Positions 47,565 to 52,641 of a stretch of DNA of 52,641 nt are shown piece after piece. The notes below the pieces were generated by a model. The model ran no database searches. It was not told where the DNA came from and saw only the letters and a program-made list of their open reading frames with translations. Both the position numbers and the translations under genes were made by a program. Source of the stretch: Mycobacterium sp. (GTDB lineage Bacteria; Actinomycetota; Actinomycetes; Mycobacteriales; Mycobacteriaceae); the NCBI RefSeq assembly GCF_004298145.1, contig NZ_SCRH01000031.1:1-52641 (forward strand), read 5' to 3'. Position 1 is the stretch's first letter. Each line of letters opens with the position of its first letter.

Positions 47565-47593
47565 TTGACTGAGGCATGGCTAGACATTACAAA
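47565..47593 (+). promoter_or_regulatory. Candidate promoter of the excisionase operon
   Basis: TTGACT (47565-47570), 17 bp and TACAAA (47588-47593) precede the excisionase-like gene by ~75 bp. TGTTGACTG is a direct repeat of the motif at about 47496, suggesting a shared binding site. Confidence 0.4.
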
Positions 47594-47669
47594 TCACGAA
47601 AAGTTGTGGCCTACTTGTCATTAGAGAACACCGAGCGACGGTGACTTACAGGCACGAAAGGGCCGACCA

Positions 47670-47888
47670 ATGACGACCACACAGCAACTCGTGCCCATCG
47701 GCATGACACCCGATGAAGGAGCCCGATTTGCGCTTGGCGGCGTCTCCCGGCCCACCATCTACTCCCTCGTCAAGCGCGGAGAACTCTGCCACGTCAACGT
47801 TGGGCGCCGCGGATTCATCACTGCCGCAAGCATCGACGCCTACATCGAACGATTGACCGCTAAGCGCGCGCCCGTGAGCGCGGCGTGA
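47670..47888 (+). CDS. Excisionase-like HTH protein
   Basis: The 72-residue protein has a MerR-type/HTH_17 fold with SRPTIYSLVKRGELCHVNVGRRGFITAASIDAYIERL, the pattern of recombination directionality factors. It is separated from int by ~200 bp containing its promoter. Its stop overlaps the next GTG (GTGA). It may direct excision or regulate the element. Confidence 0.7.
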   Translation: MTTTQQLVPIGMTPDEGARFALGGVSRPTIYSLVKRGELCHVNVGRRGFITAASIDAYIERLTAKRAPVSAA

Positions 47889-48373
47889 GCATCAATTGGC
47901 GCGACTTCGACACGTTCGGCGACGAACGGATAAAACCAATCGATGACCCCGACGATCCCGTGATCTTCAACCCGCAGGTGGGCGACACGGTGAAACTCAT
48001 CTGGCCGGCCACAAAAAACGGTTTCCCAGAGGCGATGTGGGTTGTCATCGCGGACGCAGGTGCACACGGGCAACTAACCGGCACCCTTGTGAACGCACCG
48101 ATCGCTCATGCGTTGGAGTACGGCGACGAAATCCGTTTTCATACCGGCGATGTTGTGCAACTGATCCCGCCGCCGGCCGCAGGAGCTAGGACGACCCTCA
48201 ACGACACCGATACACCAATAATAGCAGGCGATACCACCAACAAGTGGATAGCCGACTTCGAGCGTCGCGCCATCCGCGCATCCGTCGACCCGCACTACGC
48301 CGACATGATGCCCCTCGGGGTCCGACTGCGCGCCAACATGATCCGCGCACGCCTGACGGGCGGTGCGGCATGA
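47885..48373 (+). CDS. DUF2314-like protein of unknown role
   Basis: The 162-residue protein's middle part (GDTVKLIWPATKNGFPEAMWVVI..GTLVNAP..YGDEIRFHTGDVVQL) resembles the DUF2314 pattern of a small beta-rich domain. The C-terminal ~50 residues are helical (WIADFERRAIRAS). No catalytic motif is visible. It is coupled at both ends by 4-bp overlaps, so it belongs to the element's early operon. Confidence 0.55.
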   Translation: MSINWRDFDTFGDERIKPIDDPDDPVIFNPQVGDTVKLIWPATKNGFPEAMWVVIADAGAHGQLTGTLVNAPIAHALEYGDEIRFHTGDVVQLIPPPAAGARTTLNDTDTPIIAGDTTNKWIADFERRAIRASVDPHYADMMPLGVRLRANMIRARLTGGAA

Positions 48374-50151
48374 GCGCGAACGAAGAAACCACCTCAACCG
48401 ACTGGACAGCAGCCCAACACAACGACTGGCTGTACGCGGTGTTCGGTGACCCCAAGTTGCCGCACCGAGCTAGTGTGCTCGGCGCCGCAACGGCTTTCCA
48501 GCTCGGGCGGAAGGGAAGCTTCCGGGCATCTCTGCGGGAGCTGGCACACGCCGCCGGCATCAGCGATAGGCTGGCTAGGCGGGCGGTGTCCGACCTTCGG
48601 GACGCCGGCTACTGGCGGGTCGGCATGAGGCCCGGGCGCATGAGCTATCAGATAGACCTTCTGCCTCAGGCGCCAGGCGCGCCACTCGAGGCCCTCGAAT
48701 GGCACGAAACACTAGCCCAGAACCGCAGATACGCAACCAAGGACCGCCCCGCCGCAGACGGCTACGAGGAGAAGGCCACCATACTGCGGGACTTGTGGCG
48801 GGATCCGCACACATCGCTTCAGGCGAAACGGGTAGGTGCGTCGGCGATCTACCGGCTCGCCGGGCACCGCAGCGCATTCCACGCCCAGACCGACGAGCTA
48901 TACGCAGCCTCCGGCACGACACGGAAGATGGCGCGCCCCGCTATCGCGGAGCTGGCCGCCAGGCTCTACTGGAACATCGAGCCCATCGCCGACAGCGTCG
49001 CCAGCGACAAATACGAACTCATCTCGCCGCCTGAGCGGCGCGCCCTGTGGCGGAAGGCCGAACAGGACTATCTATCTAATGTCAATAGGTGGCTTTACGC
49101 CGAGGGACGGCACATCGAAAAATGGTCAGAAGGCTTGCAGAGTTTCTGGGCTGAACTGCTCGAAATGGAACGAAAGCCTTATATCGACTGGTTCGCAGCG
49201 GAGCAAGCGTATGTGGCGCAGTGCAACGAATGGCTCGCCGTGGAGTTCGGCTATGATCATAAATTCCACAAATCAGTCTTCGACCTGTTGACATTCGCGG
49301 GCATAGACGACGATACAGCCTTTAGCGCTGCGACCCAGAAACTGGCCGAGCATAAGAATGGGCTATTCCCCGGCGTCGGCGAACTCGTCGCTGTCATGGA
49401 GGGAATCAAGCGCATCGCCTTGGACGAGTCGCAACCGTGGGGTGGCCCAGGCCACCGCAGCGTGCAACTCCTGGAACCGACCGCCGCCGACCTATTTGCC
49501 GCAAACGAGGCTTGGGCGGCCGATGCCGCCGCCGAACGGGCCGACCGAGACGTGGCCGGATGCGGTGAGTACACGGCGGCCGAAAATGGTCAGGGTGCGG
49601 CCCATATTGGTCAGGGTGCGGCCGAAATTGGTGAGGGTGCGGCCCATATTGGTGAGGGTGCGGCCGAAATTGGTCATGAAAAACTCGCTGACCAGCAAGA
49701 ACGGTTTCTAAGTCATGAAGGTACTAAGTACCTGAATGACGAGAAGACGCTCCCCCTACCGGACGCGCCTACGGCGCGCCGTCCGGGGTCGCTTGGAAAG
49801 ACGCCCACCACAACCCCAGCGGACGACGTTAGGCACGTGGATGGCTGTTCGCTGTGCAACGACCGCGGCCTGTTCCTCGACGGCGCCCAAGACGAACACG
49901 GCCCTGCCCTGCTCTACGAAATGACCACCGCGGATGGCCTCCATTCACGAAACATCGAATGCCAACATTCCCTAGACGCCAACCTCGCGGAAATACTGCG
50001 CATCCAAGTCCGAGGTAGCTGGGAAGCCACAAAATCATGCTGGCGCCTGATTGACGACTACTTCGATTTCATTTACGAGGATGATATATACGATCCCACG
50101 ACTGGTCGGATTGTTCTTGCCGACGAGGACGAATATGCCTACAATGGTTAG
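48370..50151 (+). CDS. Winged-helix element protein with 7-residue repeats and zinc-finger-like C-terminus
   Basis: The 593-residue protein has an N-terminal wHTH (about 40-90, SLRELAHAAGISDRLARRAV), a long helical middle with many Trp/Tyr, then 7-residue repeats IGxGAAx (about 406-433) and a C-terminal Cys/His cluster (CSLCNDRG then ECQHS, about 493-540). I do not recognise the full family. Position and domains suggest a replication-initiation or regulatory protein of the element. The start ATG overlaps the upstream stop. Confidence 0.7.
   Translation: MSANEETTSTDWTAAQHNDWLYAVFGDPKLPHRASVLGAATAFQLGRKGSFRASLRELAHAAGISDRLARRAVSDLRDAGYWRVGMRPGRMSYQIDLLPQAPGAPLEALEWHETLAQNRRYATKDRPAADGYEEKATILRDLWRDPHTSLQAKRVGASAIYRLAGHRSAFHAQTDELYAASGTTRKMARPAIAELAARLYWNIEPIADSVASDKYELISPPERRALWRKAEQDYLSNVNRWLYAEGRHIEKWSEGLQSFWAELLEMERKPYIDWFAAEQAYVAQCNEWLAVEFGYDHKFHKSVFDLLTFAGIDDDTAFSAATQKLAEHKNGLFPGVGELVAVMEGIKRIALDESQPWGGPGHRSVQLLEPTAADLFAANEAWAADAAAERADRDVAGCGEYTAAENGQGAAHIGQGAAEIGEGAAHIGEGAAEIGHEKLADQQERFLSHEGTKYLNDEKTLPLPDAPTARRPGSLGKTPTTTPADDVRHVDGCSLCNDRGLFLDGAQDEHGPALLYEMTTADGLHSRNIECQHSLDANLAEILRIQVRGSWEATKSCWRLIDDYFDFIYEDDIYDPTTGRIVLADEDEYAYNG
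49585..49677. repeat. 21-bp tandem repeat inside the winged-helix protein
   Basis: Four full 21-bp units plus a partial encode heptads (I/N)G(Q/E)GAA(H/E). H and E alternate, giving a 42-bp higher-order period. Units begin at 49585, 49606, 49627, 49648 and 49669. Confidence 0.9.
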
Positions 50152-50205
50152 ATACAGCGGCACTGCTGGTATTCGAAATCCACACACTCTGACGGGAGAA
50201 ATGTC

Positions 50206-50469
50206 ATGGATTCCTACTCGCCTACGGAATGGTTGGATTTCCAAAGCATCGAACAAAGCTGGGAGCTGGGCGACGACTGGTGGGCTGTCACGCTGGTCGA
50301 CCACCTCGGCCGCACGTCGCTGCGGATGGTTGACGACGTCGAGCTGGCGTACCTGCGTTCAGGCCGGCGGGGGATGCGGGAATTCTCGCACGTTGCGCTG
50401 CTCGACCGCGAAGGCTGCTTGCGGCCCGAACTGCAGGCTCGCGTCAACAGGGTTGCCGCGAAACGCTAG
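50206..50469 (+). CDS. Small protein of unknown function
   Basis: An 87-residue protein rich in Trp and acidic residues at the start (YSPTEWLDFQSIEQSWELGDDWW) and basic at the end (LQARVNRVAAKR). No family was recognised. GGGAGAAATGTC before ATG 50206 is a good ribosome-binding site. A strong hairpin follows the stop. Confidence 0.6.
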   Translation: MDSYSPTEWLDFQSIEQSWELGDDWWAVTLVDHLGRTSLRMVDDVELAYLRSGRRGMREFSHVALLDREGCLRPELQARVNRVAAKR

Positions 50470-50471
50470 CT

Positions 50472-50505
50472 GCCGCAGGCGTGGGTGGCATCCACCCGAT
50501 GCGGC
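50472..50505 (+). terminator. Two-part stem-loop after the 50206 gene
   Basis: GCCGCA pairs with TGCGGC and, inside, GGGTGG pairs with CCACCC around a 3-nt loop; internal bulges are 5 and 2 nt. It begins three bases after the stop. There is no U-run. Confidence 0.55.
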
Positions 50506-50562
50506 GCCAGCACTCGACGGGGATAGCCGTTGGGCAATCCACGGCAGCCGCAGGGTGATTCG

Positions 50563-50730
50563 GTGAACGCCGACCCGATCGCTCCGACGGCGCTCAGCGT
50601 TGTCTGCCCCGTCCTGTCGTGCCGTGCGCGCCGCGGAGATCGTTGCGTGATGTCTGTCGGGTGGCGTGGCTATCACTGGCAACGCGCGATGGCCGGGCTT
50701 AAAACTGAGTTCCCCGAGGTGGTCTCGTGA
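50563..50730 (+). CDS. Small zinc-finger-like phage protein
   Basis: The 55-residue protein contains VVCPVLSCRARRGDRCVMSVGWRGYHWQR, a CP-x3-C-x6-C..H spacing of actinophage zinc-finger proteins. GTG 50563 is preferred over TTG 50530 because the conserved part begins there. The stop overlaps the WhiB-like gene (GTGA). Confidence 0.6.
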   Translation: MNADPIAPTALSVVCPVLSCRARRGDRCVMSVGWRGYHWQRAMAGLKTEFPEVVS

Positions 50731-51299
50731 ACACCGACCAACTGGCCGCCCTGCTCGGGGCTGCTGCAGCGGCCCCGAGGATGCGCGATGCCGCCTGCCG
50801 CAACGAAACATGGCTGTCGGACGTCGAGGCCCGCTCGTGCCGGGCAACGATCGACTCCGGAATTGATGTATGTCTTGGCTGTCGGCATATGCAGCAGTGC
50901 AGCGACTGGGTTGACAGCCTGCCGGCGGATCAACGACCGCGCGGCGTGGTTGCCGGCAGGCTGGTGGATCCAGATGCGTACCAGACGGCCAAGGCGGCGA
51001 TGGCCGCCGATATGGCGGGCCGCCAACCGAAACCGGAGCGGCAGCCGAAGCCCAGCCGCCCTGTGCGGCGGTTGCGGCAGAAGATTCTGGCCGCGGTGGA
51101 TAGTGCTGGCGCCGAAGGGGTGACGGTGCGGGAGGCCGCGGTGGCGTTGTATGGCGCGGATCCGACGGGTACCTGTGTCGAACTGGCTAGGCAAGCCATC
51201 CAGCGGCTGATCGCTCGCGGCGTGCTGCACCGTGTCAGTTCCGGCGGCCGCGGCCTGGCGCGGTACGGCCGCGTTGACGCCCTCGAGGCGGCGTCGTGA
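50727..51299 (+). CDS. WhiB-like protein with a C-terminal winged helix
   Basis: The 190-residue protein has an N-terminal Wbl-type cluster: Cys24, Cys49-x2-Cys52-x5-Cys58 followed by PRGVVAGR, where Wbl proteins have G-V/I-WGG. This predicts a [4Fe-4S]-binding domain. After a Lys/Pro-rich linker (95-112) comes a winged-helix-like domain (RRLRQKILAAVDSAGAEGVTVREAA..ARGVLHRVSSGGRG). Phage WhiB proteins such as WhiBTM4 interfere with host WhiB/SigA control; the extra winged helix is unusual. GTG 50727 overlaps upstream. Confidence 0.75.
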   Translation: MNTDQLAALLGAAAAAPRMRDAACRNETWLSDVEARSCRATIDSGIDVCLGCRHMQQCSDWVDSLPADQRPRGVVAGRLVDPDAYQTAKAAMAADMAGRQPKPERQPKPSRPVRRLRQKILAAVDSAGAEGVTVREAAVALYGADPTGTCVELARQAIQRLIARGVLHRVSSGGRGLARYGRVDALEAAS

Positions 51300-51514
51300 C
51301 TGGGCGGCCGCGGGAGCCGCGGCGGGGGCGGCGTGGTTTGGCGAAGCTTCGGGCTGAGCAGACCGCGTGCATCCGGGGCCATCAATTTGATGTCGTGAAC
51401 ACGCGGTGGCAGGTCGACGCGGCCGGCTATTTGCATCGCCAGTGTCGGCGCTGTGCTCGTGGCACGCGGTCGGTTACGACTCATGGCCACGACGAAACGG
51501 AAGGCAGAAAATGA
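51296..51514 (+). CDS. Small Cys/His-rich phage protein
   Basis: The 72-residue basic protein has CIRGHQFDVVN..AAGYLHRQCRRCARGTR, the C..GH..C..C zinc-ribbon pattern of small actinophage proteins (some are HNH-like but lack the catalytic motif). GTG 51296 overlaps the WhiB-like gene's stop. Function unknown. Confidence 0.55.
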   Translation: MTGRPREPRRGRRGLAKLRAEQTACIRGHQFDVVNTRWQVDAAGYLHRQCRRCARGTRSVTTHGHDETEGRK

Positions 51515-51891
51515 CTGAGCACACACCGCTCGACGCGTTGGCGCATGCGCACGCGAAGGCGAAGTTCATCGCCGCGTGGGTACAGCCACACGACCCCGAT
51601 GGGCAGCACCAGCTCACCAGGTACCTCAACAAGCTCGAGCGCGACCTCGGCGAGCATGTGGAGCGGTTCGGCATCGCCAACGCCACCCACTACACGACGG
51701 GGCTGCCGATTTGGAGCTTGGAGAAGCCTGCGGCGGGAGCGGATTTCGCGTGGGTATGGCATCCCGACCCGGCGCATCCGTCGAACGCGCCGCGGATCCT
51801 CGACGCGGATGCCGACCTGGGGAATGGGGAGCGGGGCACGATTGTGATCAGCTCACCGGGCCGCATCGATGTGGTGCGCCACAAGGTCTAG
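51511..51891 (+). CDS. Small element protein of unknown function
   Basis: The 126-residue protein has an N-terminal helix (LDALAHAHAKAKFIAAWVQPHDPDG) and a C-terminal beta-rich half. No family recognised. ATG 51511 overlaps the preceding stop (ATGA). It ends the first coupled gene run, followed by 154 bp with a promoter-like TATAAT. Confidence 0.55.
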   Translation: MTEHTPLDALAHAHAKAKFIAAWVQPHDPDGQHQLTRYLNKLERDLGEHVERFGIANATHYTTGLPIWSLEKPAAGADFAWVWHPDPAHPSNAPRILDADADLGNGERGTIVISSPGRIDVVRHKV

Positions 51892-51934
51892 CGTTTGGTG
51901 TGTCGCCTATTTCGTGAAATGTCAGCTGTTGGCA

Positions 51935-51940
51935 TATAAT
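51935..51940 (+). promoter_or_regulatory. Consensus -10 box before the second element operon
   Basis: TATAAT, unusually perfect for this genome, lies ~105 bp before ATG 52046. The sequence TTCGTG (51911-51916) is a weak -35 at an 18-bp spacer. It would drive the xis-like/Cys-rich/tape-measure-like genes. Confidence 0.5.
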
Positions 51941-52045
51941 CGAAGGTGATTGACAGCGCCGGCGACACTTGCGGCGCCATCCACGCCGATACGGCATGTT
52001 CACCACTGGTAAAGCGGGAACGACACCCACTGAAAGCACCAGAAC

Positions 52046-52210
52046 ATGTCGTGGCTCACCACCCGAGAAGCCGCTACCCGCGCCCGCGTATCAACCAGAA
52101 CGATCCAACGGATGGTCAGCAACGGATCGTTGCCCGCCAAGAGGTTTGGGCCGCGACTGGTGAGAATAGAGTCTTCCGATCTTGACGCTGCAGCGCGGAG
52201 TGTCGCATGA
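52046..52210 (+). CDS. Second excisionase-like HTH protein (54 codons)
   Basis: The 54-residue protein reads WLTTREAATRARVSTRTIQR, then MVSNGSLPAKRFGPRLVRIESSDLDAA: a complete HTH_17/excisionase pattern. Larger overlapping frames on the same strand are shadows. Its stop overlaps the next ATG. It may regulate this operon or act in excision alongside the 47670 protein. Confidence 0.75.
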   Translation: MSWLTTREAATRARVSTRTIQRMVSNGSLPAKRFGPRLVRIESSDLDAAARSVA

Positions 52211-52326
52211 CCGCCCCGGCGCTCGCACCCCAACCTAGCCGTCTCACCGCGTGCACTGGTTGCAGGGTGTACGGCAGGAACTGCCCGAAACGCGGAGGCG
52301 GCCAACCCGTTAGGGGCCAGCGATGA
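52207..52326 (+). CDS. Very small Cys-rich protein (39 codons)
   Basis: The 39-residue basic peptide contains ACTGCRVYGRNCPKRGGG, three Cys in CxxC-x6-C spacing. It overlaps the upstream stop (ATGA at 52207-52210) and the downstream start (ATGA at 52323-52326), which supports it being a real coupled gene. Confidence 0.6.
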   Translation: MTAPALAPQPSRLTACTGCRVYGRNCPKRGGGQPVRGQR

Positions 52327-52641
52327 GCGGCAAGGGCGTCGAACTAGCATCCGGGTATGTCAGCCTGACCGTCAAGAAATCTGGCGACGGCCTAAAAGAG
52401 GTCGAGGCGGAGATCACCAATGTCGGCAAGACCGCCGACAAGGTCGGGAAACAGGCCGGGCAGTCCCTCAACGACGGGATTACGAAGGGCGCCAAGAACG
52501 CTGGGAAGTCCGTTGGCGACGCGATCATCGAGGGCGCGCAGAAGGGCAGCAAGAAGGCCGGCGAAGAAATCGGCAAAGAGCTCGAAAAAGCCGGCAAGAA
52601 TACGAAAGTAACCCCGCAGGTCGACACCAAACCGGCCCGGG
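52323..52641 (+). CDS. Tape-measure-like protein, N-terminal part (runs off window)
   Basis: The first 106 residues are visible. The start VELASGYVSLTVKKSGDGLKEVEAEI resembles the N-terminus of actinophage tape measure proteins (ELAxGYVSL), followed by a long Gly/Ala/Lys amphipathic helical stretch (NAGKSVGDAIIEGAQKG, KKAGEEIGKELEKAG). Tape measures set tail length and guide DNA entry. The absence of tail-assembly and major tail genes just upstream is unusual. The full length is unknown. Confidence 0.6.
   Translation, partial: MSGKGVELASGYVSLTVKKSGDGLKEVEAEITNVGKTADKVGKQAGQSLNDGITKGAKNAGKSVGDAIIEGAQKGSKKAGEEIGKELEKAGKNTKVTPQVDTKPAR

Larger units (their letters stand above)
46114..52641. mobile_element. 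Integrative phage-like element at tRNA-Pro (right end outside window)
   Basis: A tyrosine integrase begins 90 bp after the tRNA. Downstream genes are short, overlap by ATGA/GTGA, have lower GC and include excisionase-like, WhiB-like and tape-measure-like products. attR and the resumption of host genes are not in the window. No terminase, portal, capsid or major tail gene is seen before the tape-measure-like gene. Confidence 0.85.

Noticed and set aside
49585..49677. CRISPR array
   Set aside because: Units are contiguous with no spacers and lie in frame within a coding sequence; no cas genes are present.
49492..49698. Minus-strand frame with Thr/Asn/Gly repeats
   Set aside because: It is the reverse reading of the 21-bp repeats in the winged-helix protein and has no independent start signal.
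51946..52185. 79-codon forward frame after TATAAT
   Set aside because: It overlaps the clearly recognisable excisionase-like frame at 52046 and has no family content itself.

Overview
The window is chromosomal DNA of a non-tuberculous, probably slow-growing Mycobacterium. It is GC-rich, uses many GTG starts and ATGA/GTGA stop-start overlaps, and from about 18.7 to 45.9 kb keeps nearly the gene order of M. tuberculosis Rv1683-Rv1713. Gene names were assigned from remembered family motifs and synteny; no search was run, and the species is not resolved.

Left part (0.3-18.3 kb), accessory. A minus-strand ABC-F ATPase and a PAS-ANTAR regulator are followed by a tight minus-strand operon (9880 down to 2956): small membrane protein, gluconate-2-dehydrogenase-subunit-3-like protein, GMC flavin oxidoreductase, GH15 glycosidase, SDR and enolase-superfamily dehydratase. 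This looks like a carbohydrate oxidation/dehydration pathway. Next a TetR regulator diverges from a five-gene catabolic-looking operon (reductase, SDR, sulfotransferase-like protein, SnoaL-like protein, zinc-type alcohol dehydrogenase). The intergenic region holds a consensus promoter whose -10 box lies inside a 46-bp dyad. A STAS-baeRF-DUF5994 trio, probably stress related, closes this part.

Core part (18.7-45.9 kb). Rv1683-like hydrolase/acyl-CoA ligase, Trm112-like protein, a TetR/ABC-exporter operon with promoter and operator over the start codon, an extra ammonium transporter with an altered twin-His site, mpg, tyrS, a DUF732 protein, a TPR protein, glycerol-3-phosphate phosphatase, tlyA, nadK, recN, steA-like, mctB-like, pyrG, a Nudix hydrolase, xerD, an O-methyltransferase, then the chromosome-segregation/translation operon parA-scpA-scpB-rluB-cmk-der. 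Several genes appear to have leaderless starts. Three intergenic sites carry the same inverted-repeat element, and two other loci carry short tandem intergenic repeats.

Right part (46.1-52.6 kb), mobile. An integrative element starts at an intact tRNA-Pro(GGG): tyrosine integrase, excisionase-like gene, DUF2314-like gene, a large winged-helix protein with 7-residue repeats, small Cys-rich proteins, a WhiB-like protein fused to a C-terminal winged-helix region, two very short coupled genes (54 and 39 codons), and the start of a tape-measure-like gene cut by the window end. No terminase, portal, capsid or major tail gene lies between integrase and the tape-measure-like gene, so a phage satellite or a rearranged/decayed prophage is possible.
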